NCBI GenBank assembly: GCA_019423005.1
Contig: JAHZCF010000091.1
Location: 1-25,487 of the forward strand
Reading direction: 5' to 3'
DNA from: Haemophilus sp.
Lineage (GTDB): Bacteria; Pseudomonadota; Gammaproteobacteria; Enterobacterales; Pasteurellaceae
DNA: 25,487 nucleotides
The notes beneath the pieces were generated by a model. That model saw only the letters and a list, made by a program, of their open reading frames with translations. It was not told the origin of the DNA and did not search any database. A program made the translations under genes and the position numbers. Shown piece by piece: positions 1 through 7,250 of the stretch; position 1 is the stretch's first letter, and each line of letters opens with the position of its first letter.

Positions 1-4
1 AAAA

Positions 5-36
5 TGACCGCACTTTTTCTCATCAAAGTGCGGTCA
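5..36. terminator. Inverted uptake-signal hairpin, likely terminator
   Basis: Two exact uptake-signal cores face each other (7-15 on the minus strand, 26-34 on the plus strand). They give a perfect 12-bp stem (5-16 with 25-36) and an 8-nt loop. Read on the minus strand the stem is followed by a run of T, so it could end transcripts coming from ampD. It could also serve a convergent gene to the left of the window. The structure is seen; the terminator role is inferred. Confidence 0.65.
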
Positions 37-111
37 AAAATTCAGCCATTTTTTAATTTAAACATTCCTTGCTTGGTGAAGAAATAACAACTGTGAGTTA
101 TTCAATATTTC

Positions 112-120
112 TGTGGATAA
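112..120 (-). promoter_or_regulatory. DnaA box (perfect consensus)
   Basis: TGTGGATAA is the exact complement of the high-affinity DnaA box TTATCCACA. It lies 119 bp from an opposite-facing perfect copy at 240-248. Binding is inferred from the motif only. Confidence 0.5.
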
Positions 121-239
121 AATTGTGATTGAGCAAATGGCGAGTGTTGCATAACTCTTCTCAACATTTTAGCTTCAATTTTAGAGAGAAGATTTTCTCT
201 TTAATTTCATTAAGATAAGGCTTATTCGCAGAGATCATC

Positions 240-248
240 TTATCCACA
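240..248 (+). promoter_or_regulatory. DnaA box (perfect consensus)
   Basis: TTATCCACA is an exact high-affinity DnaA box. A degenerate copy, TTATTCGCA, lies 18 bp upstream at 222-230 in the same orientation, and a GATC site lies between them. This box is only about 20 bp beyond the 3' end of ampD. Confidence 0.5.
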
Positions 249-269
249 TTTGACCAAAAATTTTAGTGA

Positions 270-833
270 TTATTTTTTATCCAAGCCTTTTTTGACTAAC
301 GCTAAATAGCGCTCCCACTCAAAATATTGCCCCGGATCGATCTTACGACCAGGCGAAATATCGCAATGCCCAACGATACGATCGAGCGTTATTTTCGGGT
401 AAGCTTGCATGATATCTCGTGTTAATGCAGCAAGCACTTGGTATTGTTCCTCTGTAAAAGGTTGTTCATTACTGCCCTCTAGCTCAATGCCAATCGCAAA
501 ATCATTGCATTTATCCCGACCTTCAAAGCAAGAAATCCCCGCATGCCACGCTCTATCATCGAAACTCACATATTGCGTCACCTTGCCATCCCGTTCAATT
601 AAACAATGGGCTGACACACGAAATTGATAAATCTCTTCAAAATAAGGATGGATAGTGGGATCGAGTTTTCCTTGGAAAAAATCATCTACATATCCCCCAC
701 CAAATTGTTCTGGCGGCAAGCTGATGTAATGAATGACGAGTAATGAAATATCCTCTATATCAGGACGTTCATCAAAATGTGGTGAAATTACTTTTCTTGT
801 CTGGCTTAACCAGCCATTTTTTATCTTATTCAT
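270..833 (-). CDS. ampD: AmpD, 1,6-anhydro-N-acetylmuramoyl-L-alanine amidase
   Basis: Cytoplasmic zinc amidase of peptidoglycan recycling. It cleaves the bond between anhydro-N-acetylmuramic acid and the stem peptide of muropeptides imported by AmpG. The 187-residue length matches the Amidase_2 family member AmpD. The expected zinc ligands are visible: H35 (in VIHY), H156 (in VGHCD) and D166 (in KIDPG), with the conserved glutamate of the IGIELEG stretch near residue 117. There is no signal peptide, as expected for AmpD rather than periplasmic AmiD. The gene is divergent from pilA and shares with it the 142-bp intergenic region that holds the CRP-S site. The minus-strand transcript probably runs to the hairpin at 5-36. 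AmpG, its functional partner, is at the other end of the window. Confidence 0.95.
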   Translation of the reverse strand: MNKIKNGWLSQTRKVISPHFDERPDIEDISLLVIHYISLPPEQFGGGYVDDFFQGKLDPTIHPYFEEIYQFRVSAHCLIERDGKVTQYVSFDDRAWHAGISCFEGRDKCNDFAIGIELEGSNEQPFTEEQYQVLAALTRDIMQAYPKITLDRIVGHCDISPGRKIDPGQYFEWERYLALVKKGLDKK

Positions 834-858
834 CTGTTTTTCTGCGATTAAATTTCAT

Positions 859-880
859 TTTTGCGATCGAGATCGCAAAA
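859..880 (+). promoter_or_regulatory. CRP-S site (Sxy-dependent competence element) upstream of pilA
   Basis: A perfect 22-bp palindrome with arms TTTTGCGATC and GATCGCAAAA around a central GA. The half-site TGCGA (862-866) and its mirror TCGCA (873-877) carry the C at position 6 that separates CRP-S sites from ordinary TGTGA CRP sites. In H. influenzae such sites need both CRP and Sxy and precede competence genes, including pilA. The centre is 106 bp from the pilA start codon. It is only about 36 bp from the ampD start, so pilA is the likelier target. Confidence 0.88.
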
Positions 881-881
881 G

Positions 882-890
882 AAGTGCGGT
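882..890 (+). repeat. DNA uptake signal between CRP-S site and pilA
   Basis: Exact AAGTGCGGT core followed by CAGTTTT and a second T-rich block about one helical turn on. It begins 1 bp after the CRP-S palindrome, inside the presumed pilA promoter region. Confidence 0.9.
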
Positions 891-975
891 CAGTTTTACT
901 TTCATTTTTCCCTTTTACACAATGTTGCAGCCAATCCTGGCATTTTTTTATTCAACCAAAAGGAAATTTAATTTA

Positions 976-1419
976 ATGAAACTGACTTTTTCTAAACCTT
1001 TACATAAAGGTTTTACGTTAATTGAATTGATGATCGTGATTGCGATTATTGCTATTCTCGCGACGATCGCCATTCCGTCTTATCAAAATTATACCAAAAA
1101 AGCAGCCATCTCCGAATTGTTGCAAGCTTCTGCACCTTATAAATCTGATGTGGAGTTATGTGTCTATAGCACCAATTCCCCGACAAACTGTTCTGGTGGT
1201 TCAAATGGCATTGCAGCAGACATCACTACTGCAAAAGGCTATGTTAAATCCATTACCACGAAATCGGGTGTAATTACGGTAACAGGAAATGGGGCATTGG
1301 ATGGGATCAGTTATTCTTTAACGGCGACAGGCTCAACCTCATCAGGTGTTACCTGGACAACCGCCTGCCCAAGCAATGCGGATTTATTCCCTGCGGGTTT
1401 CTGCTCTCCTACCAAATAG
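976..1419 (+). CDS. pilA: PilA, type IV major pilin
   Basis: Type IVa prepilin of 147 residues, assembled into the pilus used for DNA uptake, adhesion and twitching. A 12-residue basic leader ends in KG, followed by FTLIE, so PilD should cut between G12 and F13. E17 is the conserved glutamate at mature position 5. A hydrophobic helix follows (about residues 15-33). The globular domain has four cysteines (62, 72, 131 and 143), with the last pair enclosing the usual C-terminal disulfide loop. The ATG at 976 is chosen because it gives the short class III leader and follows AGGAAATTTA; an in-frame start at 733 would add about 80 unrelated residues reading through the ampD promoter region. It heads pilABCD and lies downstream of the CRP-S site, so competence induction is expected. 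Confidence 0.96.
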   Translation: MKLTFSKPLHKGFTLIELMIVIAIIAILATIAIPSYQNYTKKAAISELLQASAPYKSDVELCVYSTNSPTNCSGGSNGIAADITTAKGYVKSITTKSGVITVTGNGALDGISYSLTATGSTSSGVTWTTACPSNADLFPAGFCSPTK

Positions 1420-1425
1420 CGAAAC

Positions 1426-2805
1426 ATGGCCTATCAAGCAGTCGCAAAAAATGGCGAGATTTATCATATCTCGCCACAATATTGGCAACAAAACCAACAG
1501 CAACAAGCTTTGCTGCTGCGTTACTTTGCGCTCCCTCTTAAAGAAGACGAACACCATTTATGGCTTGCGGTGGATTCGCTGAATAATCTTGCGGCTTGTG
1601 AAACCTTTGCTTTTTTAAGTGGAAAATTGGTTGAACCGATTTTATTTGAAACAGCCCAACTCAAACAACTTTTACAATCCCTTGCACCTAAAGCCAATCA
1701 AATAGAAGAACAAACGACGTTTTATCATCATTCAGAAGACGAAAGCACGGCTAATTTATCTAATGAAGATGAACCCGTTATTCAATTATTAAACAGTATT
1801 TTTGAAACAGCCCTGCAAAAAAATGCCTCCGATATTCATTTAGAAACTCAGTCAAATGGGTTCTTAATTCGTTTACGTATTGATGGTGTACTCCAACCTC
1901 AGCCGGTAATCAGTAAATCGCTCGCCAATCGTGTAATTTCTCGTTTAAAACTCTTAGCCAAACTGGATATCAGTGAAACTCGGCTACCACAAGATGGCCG
2001 CTTTCAATTCAAAACGACATTCTCCGATATTTTAGATTTCCGCCTTTCTACCTTGCCCACGCATTGGGGAGAAAAAGCGGTATTACGATTACAACAAAAT
2101 AAACCTGTTCAGTTAAGTTTTGCTGAACTTGGCATGACACAAAACCAACAAATCCAATTTCAACATGCCCTCAGCCAACCGCAAGGTTTAATTCTTGTGA
2201 CTGGACCAACGGGAAGCGGAAAAAGCATCTCGCTTTATACCGCACTTCAATGGCTCAATACGCCAGATAAACATATTATGACGGCAGAAGATCCCGTTGA
2301 AATTGAATTAGAAGGTATCATTCAAACTCAAGTAAATCCGCAAATCGGTTTAGATTTTAGTCGATTACTTCGTACATTTTTACGACAAGACCCCGACATT
2401 ATTATGCTTGGTGAAATTCGAGATGAAGAAAGTGCATTAATGGCATTAAGAGCAGCTCAAACCGGCCATTTAGTGCTTTCGACCTTACATACCAACGATG
2501 CCCTCTCAGCCATTTCACGCTTGCAACAACTAGGCATTCAATCTCATGAAATTGAAAATAGTCTCTTATTAGTTATCGCACAGCGATTGGTGCGTAAACG
2601 TTGCTTAAAGTGCAGTCAACATTTTAGTGAGTCTTGCGATTGCCATCAGGGATATCGGGGGCGTATTGGGGTGTATCAATTTTTACAATGTGAAAACAAC
2701 CGTTACCAAACCGATTTTGACTCACTTTATCAAAGCGCATTAGAAAAAGTAAAAGATCAAGTCACCGATCTCGATGAAATTCAACGCGTGTTAGGCAAAA
2801 AATAG
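1426..2805 (+). CDS. pilB: PilB, type IV pilus extension ATPase
   Basis: Hexameric GspE/PulE-family ATPase of 459 residues that powers pilin polymerisation at the inner membrane. A divergent N-terminal domain (1-115) precedes the catalytic core. The core has Walker A GPTGSGKS (260-267), the Walker B region DIIMLGEIRD (324-333) and the His box TGHLVLSTLHTN (346-357). A C-terminal zinc motif has C393-x2-C396 and then C404-x-C406, where the family usually has C-x2-C. It is 459 residues, shorter than the roughly 560-570 of Pseudomonas PilB because the N-terminal domain is reduced. The start lies 6 nt after the pilA stop with no clear Shine-Dalgarno sequence, so translation may be coupled to pilA. 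One uptake signal lies inside the gene. Confidence 0.95.
   Translation: MAYQAVAKNGEIYHISPQYWQQNQQQQALLLRYFALPLKEDEHHLWLAVDSLNNLAACETFAFLSGKLVEPILFETAQLKQLLQSLAPKANQIEEQTTFYHHSEDESTANLSNEDEPVIQLLNSIFETALQKNASDIHLETQSNGFLIRLRIDGVLQPQPVISKSLANRVISRLKLLAKLDISETRLPQDGRFQFKTTFSDILDFRLSTLPTHWGEKAVLRLQQNKPVQLSFAELGMTQNQQIQFQHALSQPQGLILVTGPTGSGKSISLYTALQWLNTPDKHIMTAEDPVEIELEGIIQTQVNPQIGLDFSRLLRTFLRQDPDIIMLGEIRDEESALMALRAAQTGHLVLSTLHTNDALSAISRLQQLGIQSHEIENSLLLVIAQRLVRKRCLKCSQHFSESCDCHQGYRGRIGVYQFLQCENNRYQTDFDSLYQSALEKVKDQVTDLDEIQRVLGKK
2239..2247 (-). repeat. DNA uptake signal inside pilB
   Basis: Exact complement ACCGCACTT, read in frame as Thr-Ala-Leu (residues 272-274), just downstream of the Walker A motif. 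Confidence 0.9.
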
Positions 2806-2813
2806 GAGTCTCT

Positions 2814-4037
2814 ATGGCAAAACAAAAACTCTTTTACTTCCAAGCCTATGATCAGCGGCAACAATGGCAAAAAGGTAGCCTTGTTGCTCAATCTAAACAA
2901 GCCGCACAATTTCTGTTAATTGCAAAAGGTTTTAGTCACATTCGCTTGCAACAAGATTGGCAACTTAATCAGAAACCGAAAAATGCAGAAATCAGTGCTT
3001 TATTGAATCAACTGGCTACATTGCTCAGTTCTGCCATTCCATTAAAAAATGCATTACATATTTTGCAAGACAACTGCACACAATTGGGTTTGCATCAGTG
3101 GCTTAGCGCCTTAATTGAGTTAATTGAAAGTGGTCTTCCGTTTTCACAAAGCTTGGAAATACAAGGAAAGTATTTAAACTTTCAAGAGATTCAACTTATT
3201 CAAGTGGGAGAAATGACAGGAAAACTGGCAGAGGTATGCACTAAAATTGCAGAACGTCGAACACAATCATTAACGCTTCAACGCAAATTGCAAAAAATTA
3301 TGCTTTATCCTGCCATGGTATTAGGTATTTCGCTTTCACTTACGTTGATTTTATTACTCTTCGTTGTACCACAATTTGCTGAAATGTATGGCGAAAACTC
3401 AGCTGAGTTACCTACATTAACCGCCGTATTATTAGCCATGTCTCAATTCCTACAACATCATTTTATTTCATTGATGATTGTCTGTATTTTCGTTCTTTTT
3501 ATGCTGAAGATGGCATTAAAACATTCTCTTTGGCTAAATCAAAAAAAGAATGCACTGATTAGTCGCATGCCGATTTGGGGCAATATCATTTGCCTTTCTC
3601 GCTTAATCAGTTTTAGCCATAACCTGCAATTAATGCTTCAATCTGGAGTGGCATTAACGCCTGCGTTAAATAGTTTTCTTCCCAAACAGCAAACTTGGCA
3701 AACACAACGTACCTTAAAAGGCGATATCCTGCTACAACAAGAAGTGCGGTCAATTTTACAGTGGGTTTCTCAAGGTTATCCATTTTCAGAAAGCGTCAGT
3801 AGCCATCTTTTCCCAATGGAAGCACAGCAAATGCTACAAATTGGAGAGAAAAGTGGAAAACTTGCGTTGATGTTGCGCCATATTGCTGATAACTATCAAG
3901 AAAAGCTCAATCATCAAATTGATTTACTTTCCCAACTTTTAGAGCCTTTAATGATGCTCATCATTGGTAGTTTAATCGGTATTATTATGATGGGCATGTA
4001 TCTGCCGATTTTTAATATGGGATCCGTAATCCAATGA
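2814..4037 (+). CDS. pilC: PilC, type IV pilus inner-membrane platform protein
   Basis: Polytopic platform protein of 407 residues (GspF/PilC family) that couples the PilB motor to pilin assembly. Two homologous cytoplasmic T2SF domains are visible. The first, about residues 60-160, contains the LIQVGEMTGKLAEV stretch. The second, about 270-355, contains LQIGEKSGKLALML. Each is followed by a membrane segment (near 165-190 and 380-400), with another at about 220-235. The start is supported by a strong AGGAG that overlaps the pilB stop, 8 nt upstream of the ATG. Its stop overlaps the pilD start (ATGA), which suggests translational coupling. Length is normal for the family. Confidence 0.95.
   Translation: MAKQKLFYFQAYDQRQQWQKGSLVAQSKQAAQFLLIAKGFSHIRLQQDWQLNQKPKNAEISALLNQLATLLSSAIPLKNALHILQDNCTQLGLHQWLSALIELIESGLPFSQSLEIQGKYLNFQEIQLIQVGEMTGKLAEVCTKIAERRTQSLTLQRKLQKIMLYPAMVLGISLSLTLILLLFVVPQFAEMYGENSAELPTLTAVLLAMSQFLQHHFISLMIVCIFVLFMLKMALKHSLWLNQKKNALISRMPIWGNIICLSRLISFSHNLQLMLQSGVALTPALNSFLPKQQTWQTQRTLKGDILLQQEVRSILQWVSQGYPFSESVSSHLFPMEAQQMLQIGEKSGKLALMLRHIADNYQEKLNHQIDLLSQLLEPLMMLIIGSLIGIIMMGMYLPIFNMGSVIQ
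3742..3750 (+). repeat. DNA uptake signal inside pilC
   Basis: Exact AAGTGCGGT core followed by CAATTTTAC. It falls in frame across Glu-Val-Arg-Ser (from residue 310). Confidence 0.9.
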
Positions 4038-4711
4038 TGATATTAGCCTTTTTCTTATTGGGTGGTTTAGTGGGTATCTTTGTTTGGCTTTATATTGATC
4101 GTTTTATCCCCAATCTACAACAAGAAATTTATCAGAACTATATCGAACTTTATCCTGAAAACAGTCCTATTTTCCATAGCGAAAAAGCAGCGATTCAATC
4201 TCAAAAGTGCGGTCATATTTGTCTTTATTTTTTAGGGTTTGGACTCTGTTTTGCTGCACTCTGTTATTTTCTTCAGGATAAATTATTTACTTTATGGCTA
4301 GCAATTACGCTTAGTCTACTGTTTGTTATCAGTTGGCTAGACTGGCATTATCAACTGATTTCACCTACACCTTGCCTCTTTTTATTTTTCCTGGGTTTAT
4401 TCGGCGCACATCAAGAATTTTCAATTCTGACGCTTTCTCAAAGCTTAGAAAGTTCGGTCAGTTTTTTCAGTGTTTTTTACATCATTTATTATGTGTCTAA
4501 ATGGTTTTACAAGAAGGAAGCCTTAGGCCGTGGCGATTATTGGCTCGCTTTAGGAATCGGCACTTATCTCACTATCGCATACTTACCACTTTTCTTATTC
4601 ATCGCCTGTCTATTAGGCATCATAGTCTATTGGATTTCTCGTAAGCCCGTTTTACCTTTCGCCCCCTTTCTTTGTTTATCTTTAATCATCACCAGTGCAA
4701 TAACCCTATAA
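4034..4711 (+). CDS. pilD: PilD, prepilin peptidase
   Basis: Membrane aspartyl protease of 225 residues that removes the PilA leader. Two catalytic aspartates are recognisable: one in the SWLDWHYQLIS segment (about residue 103) and one in the GRGDYW motif (about residue 168), the family GxGD signature. About six or seven hydrophobic segments are present. The N-terminal cytosolic domain is short, and its four-cysteine zinc motif, typical of bifunctional peptidase/N-methyltransferases, is not seen. Pilin methylation by this protein is therefore doubtful. The first ATG (4034) overlaps the pilC stop; a second in-frame ATG at 4037 is also possible. Last gene of pilABCD. Confidence 0.93.
   Translation: MMILAFFLLGGLVGIFVWLYIDRFIPNLQQEIYQNYIELYPENSPIFHSEKAAIQSQKCGHICLYFLGFGLCFAALCYFLQDKLFTLWLAITLSLLFVISWLDWHYQLISPTPCLFLFFLGLFGAHQEFSILTLSQSLESSVSFFSVFYIIYYVSKWFYKKEALGRGDYWLALGIGTYLTIAYLPLFLFIACLLGIIVYWISRKPVLPFAPFLCLSLIITSAITL
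4205..4213 (+). repeat. DNA uptake signal inside pilD
   Basis: Exact AAGTGCGGT core, in frame as Lys-Cys-Gly (residues 58-60). A one-mismatch relative, AAGTTCGGT, lies further on in the same gene at 4450-4458. Confidence 0.9.
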
Positions 4712-4797
4712 ATGTAATATATTGGCAACATTGGAAAATATTATATTTAAAGGATAGATGCAAAACATCCCCTCTAAATCAAGTAGCAAGGAATATT

Positions 4798-5418
4798 ATG
4801 ACTTATATTGTAGGCCTCACTGGCGGTATTGGTAGTGGAAAAAGCACGATTGCAAATCTCTTTGTTGAACTTGGTGTACCCATTGTTGATGCGGATATAG
4901 TGGCAAGAGAAGTGGTTGAAAAAGGCTCACCGCTGCTTGCTCAAATTGCTGAGCACTTTGGAAAATCGATTCTGACTGAAGAGGGCGAATTAAATCGAGC
5001 TGAGCTACGAAAAAAAGTATTTGCAGACAAAAATGAAAAAAACTGGCTCAATCATTTATTACATCCTGCTATTCGCGAAAGAATGTTAGCGCAGTTAAAT
5101 GCTCAGACCGCTCCTTATACCTTGTTTGTCGTTCCACTGCTTATTGAAAACAAGCTCACCACACTTTGCGATCGCGTGCTTGTTATCGATGTTAAACCTG
5201 AAACTCAGCTGGCTCGTGCATCATCGAGAGATCATAATAATATTCAGCAAATTCAAGCTATTATGAATGCACAAGTCAGCCGAGAAGAACGATTAAAATG
5301 GGCGGATGATATCATTTCAAATGATGCAAAATTGCCAGAAAACTTACCACACTTAAAACAAAAAGTGCTAGAATTGCACCAATTTTATTTAAGTGAATCG
5401 AGAAAGAAAAATGTCTGA
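4798..5418 (+). CDS. coaE: CoaE, dephospho-CoA kinase
   Basis: Cytoplasmic kinase that phosphorylates the 3'-hydroxyl of dephospho-CoA, the last step of coenzyme A synthesis. The P-loop GGIGSGKST is at residues 9-17, followed by the DADIVAREV substrate-binding segment. The LLHPAIRERM and VPLLIE stretches are also typical of CoaE. The 206-residue length is normal. The ATG at 4798 is preferred over upstream in-frame starts because the product then begins just before the P-loop strand and an AAGGAA ribosome-binding site precedes it. It follows pilD by 86 nt and overlaps yacG by 8 nt. The pil-coaE-yacG linkage occurs in several gammaproteobacteria. Confidence 0.96.
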   Translation: MTYIVGLTGGIGSGKSTIANLFVELGVPIVDADIVAREVVEKGSPLLAQIAEHFGKSILTEEGELNRAELRKKVFADKNEKNWLNHLLHPAIRERMLAQLNAQTAPYTLFVVPLLIENKLTTLCDRVLVIDVKPETQLARASSRDHNNIQQIQAIMNAQVSREERLKWADDIISNDAKLPENLPHLKQKVLELHQFYLSESRKKNV

Positions 5419-5617
5419 TGAAATTTTTGAAGTCCCCTGCCCGACATGCCAAAAGCCTGTACCTTGGACACAGGAAAGCCAATTTCGCCCTTTTTGTAGC
5501 AAACGTTGCCAACTCATTGATTTAGGTGAATGGGCTGCAGAAGAAAAAGCCATTCCAAGTGATACTGCAGATTTTGCCATGGATCCCAATCTCAGTGATG
5601 AATGGAGTATCAAATGA
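5411..5617 (+). CDS. yacG: YacG, DNA gyrase inhibitor / zinc-binding protein
   Basis: Small 68-residue zinc protein. Cysteines 10, 13, 29 and 33 form the C-x2-C...C-x3-C site of the YacG family, with the conserved PFCSKRCQLIDLGEW core. E. coli YacG binds GyrB and blocks DNA binding by gyrase; the same role is inferred here. The ATG at 5411 is used rather than the GTG at 5393: it yields the usual short N-terminus before the first cysteine pair, with AGAAAGAAA upstream. It overlaps the end of coaE by 8 nt. Its stop overlaps the start of the next gene (ATGA), indicating a translationally coupled cluster. Confidence 0.94.
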   Translation: MSDEIFEVPCPTCQKPVPWTQESQFRPFCSKRCQLIDLGEWAAEEKAIPSDTADFAMDPNLSDEWSIK

Positions 5618-5895
5618 GTCTTCAGCATCACGATAATGGTGAACGGGGCGAGTTTTTCTTACTCGATGAGCAAGGCAAGAAAATCGCGAAACTCACCTAT
5701 TTTTATGAAACACCCGATACCATTAATGCTAATCATACGTTTGTTGATGATTCTCTTCGTGGACAAGGTGTGGCAGACAAACTCTATCAAGCCTTAATTC
5801 ATTTTATCCAGGCTAAAAAGCTCACTTTGCACCCAACTTGTAGCTATGTTGCAAGAAAATGGGAACGAACCCAATCTGCTCAATCCCAAGCTTAA
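5614..5895 (+). CDS. Small GNAT-like N-acetyltransferase domain protein (YjdJ type)
   Basis: A 93-residue protein resembling the minimal YjdJ-type acetyltransferase fold (also called the CG/NATD1 type). It has an antiparallel beta start (GEFFLLDEQGKKIAKLTYFY), the HTFVDDSLRGQGVADKL segment with the RGQGVA acetyl-CoA pyrophosphate loop, and a C-terminal PTCSYVARKW strand and helix typical of the family. The substrate is unknown, and no function is established for most members. The start at 5614 overlaps the yacG stop by 4 nt; an alternative in-frame ATG at 5602 would overlap more. Co-translation with yacG is likely. Confidence 0.85.
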   Translation: MSLQHHDNGERGEFFLLDEQGKKIAKLTYFYETPDTINANHTFVDDSLRGQGVADKLYQALIHFIQAKKLTLHPTCSYVARKWERTQSAQSQA

Positions 5896-5941
5896 ACCTA
5901 TTAATAAGCGTTTTATTTTTAAGGATATTTTTCCAGCTTCG

Positions 5942-5950
5942 TGCTATCCT
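5942..5950 (+). promoter_or_regulatory. Possible extended -10 promoter of rhlB
   Basis: TGCTATCCT matches an extended -10 element (TGn plus 5 of 6 bases of TATAAT) and lies 35 nt upstream of the rhlB ATG. No good -35 is seen. Motif only. Confidence 0.35.
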
Positions 5951-5985
5951 TAGCCCCATTTATTTCTGAGAACCTGTTATTTATT

Positions 5986-7245
5986 ATGCAAGAAAATTAT
6001 TTAAGTCAGCAGCGATTTGCTGATCTTCCATTACATCCTATCGTGAAAAAAGCCCTACAAGACAAGGGATTTGAATATTGCACCCCTATTCAAGCGTTAT
6101 CATTACCTATTACCTTACAAGGAAAAGATGTTGCAGGCCAAGCACAAACCGGCACTGGTAAAACAATGGCATTTTTAACGGCAACATTTCATCACTTATT
6201 AACACATCAACCTGATTTTGCCACCAATCAACCCCGAGCATTAATTCTTGCTCCAACCCGTGAACTGGCTGTACAAATTAATCATGATGCTGAGTTATTA
6301 GCAAAAACAAGTGGATTACGAACCGCACTTGCTTATGGTGGAGATGGCTATGATAAACAGCTCAAAGCTATCGAAGCCGGTGTGGATATTTTAATTGGCA
6401 CCACTGGCCGTGTGATTGATTATGTTAAACAAGGCATTATTCGTTTAGATGACATTCAAGTTGTGGTACTAGATGAAGCGGATCGCATGTTTGATTTAGG
6501 ATTCATTCGTGATATTCGTTATTTATTACGCAAGTGTCCTTCTCCGCAAGAACGCCTCACCATGCTCTTTTCTGCAACGCTCTCTTACAAAGTACGAGAA
6601 CTTGCCTTTGAAGATATGAATTCCCCAGAATACATTGAAATTGAACCAGAACAAAAAACGGGACATCGAATTAAAGAGGAACTTTTCTATCCGTCAAATG
6701 AAGACAAAATTCCTCTCTTACTGACATTAATGGAAGAGGAATGGCCCGAGCGCTGTATTGTCTTTGCAAATACTAAACATAAATGTGAAGAAATTTGGGG
6801 CTATTTAGCAGCAGATGGCCATCGTGTTGGATTACTCACGGGTGATGTGGCACAGAAAAAACGTCTTTCATTGCTCAAACAATTTACAGATGGTGAGCTC
6901 GATATTCTCGTGGCAACTGATGTTGCGGCGCGTGGATTGCATATTTCAGACGTGACTCATGTCTTCAACTTTGATTTACCCGATGATCGAGAAGATTACG
7001 TTCACCGTATTGGTCGTACTGGTCGAGCAGGTGAAAGTGGTGTGTCTATCAGCTTTGCTTGTGAAGAATATGCGATGAATTTACCGGCAATTGAAGAATA
7101 CATTGGTCATTCTATTCCCGTCAGTCAATATGACCCGAATTCATTGATTAGTGATATTCCAAAACCTTATCGTTTAAAGCACCATTCTACGCCCCAAACG
7201 AGAAATACTTCGACGAGAAAAACAAACTATCGTCGTAAAAACTAA
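5986..7245 (+). CDS. rhlB: RhlB, DEAD-box ATP-dependent RNA helicase
   Basis: RNA helicase of 419 residues. In E. coli RhlB is the helicase of the RNA degradosome and unwinds structured RNA for RNase E/PNPase. The Q motif region contains FEYCTPIQ. Further motifs are AQTGTGKT (53-60), PTRELA (90-95), DEAD (163-166) and SAT (196-198). The second RecA domain ends with HRIGRTGRAG. A short basic tail of about 40 residues follows, similar to other RhlB proteins and shorter than RhlE/SrmB tails. The ATG at 5986 is chosen because MQENYLSQQRFADLPLHP aligns with the E. coli RhlB N-terminus; a GTG at 5941 would add 15 unrelated residues. A strong hairpin terminator follows. Confidence 0.94.
   Translation: MQENYLSQQRFADLPLHPIVKKALQDKGFEYCTPIQALSLPITLQGKDVAGQAQTGTGKTMAFLTATFHHLLTHQPDFATNQPRALILAPTRELAVQINHDAELLAKTSGLRTALAYGGDGYDKQLKAIEAGVDILIGTTGRVIDYVKQGIIRLDDIQVVVLDEADRMFDLGFIRDIRYLLRKCPSPQERLTMLFSATLSYKVRELAFEDMNSPEYIEIEPEQKTGHRIKEELFYPSNEDKIPLLLTLMEEEWPERCIVFANTKHKCEEIWGYLAADGHRVGLLTGDVAQKKRLSLLKQFTDGELDILVATDVAARGLHISDVTHVFNFDLPDDREDYVHRIGRTGRAGESGVSISFACEEYAMNLPAIEEYIGHSIPVSQYDPNSLISDIPKPYRLKHHSTPQTRNTSTRKTNYRRKN
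6322..6330 (-). repeat. DNA uptake signal inside rhlB
   Basis: Exact complement ACCGCACTT, in frame as Thr-Ala-Leu (residues 113-115). Confidence 0.9.
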
Positions 7246-7250
7246 AAAGA

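Larger units (their letters stand above)
37..269. other. AT-rich non-coding region with DnaA boxes
   Basis: No convincing gene is present. The stretch holds two perfect consensus DnaA boxes in opposite orientation (112-120 and 240-248). A weaker relative, TTATTCGCA, lies at 222-230, and a GATC site at 233-236. AT-rich runs surround them. There is no recognisable gene or RNA. Confidence 0.6.

Noticed and set aside
37..269. Replication origin oriC
   Set aside because: Only two perfect DnaA boxes and one weak box are present, no clear strand-bias switch is seen in gene orientation, and usual origin neighbours are absent. Kept as a DnaA-box finding only.
733..975. Upstream in-frame extension of pilA
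   Set aside because: It would add about 80 residues with no pilin-leader character and run through the ampD start and the CRP-S site. The ATG at 976 gives a proper class III leader.
2608..2616. AAGTGCAGT as a further uptake signal in pilB
   Set aside because: One mismatch in the core and it encodes part of the zinc-cysteine region; likely coincidence.
4450..4458. AAGTTCGGT as a further uptake signal in pilD
   Set aside because: One mismatch within the conserved core (G to T). It may be a decayed copy but was not counted as functional.
4672..4797. Upstream in-frame extension of coaE into pilD
   Set aside because: The extra 42 residues do not resemble CoaE. The ATG at 4798 has a good ribosome-binding site and the normal N-terminus.
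5941..5985. GTG start for rhlB
   Set aside because: The added 15 residues do not match RhlB and overlap the likely promoter.
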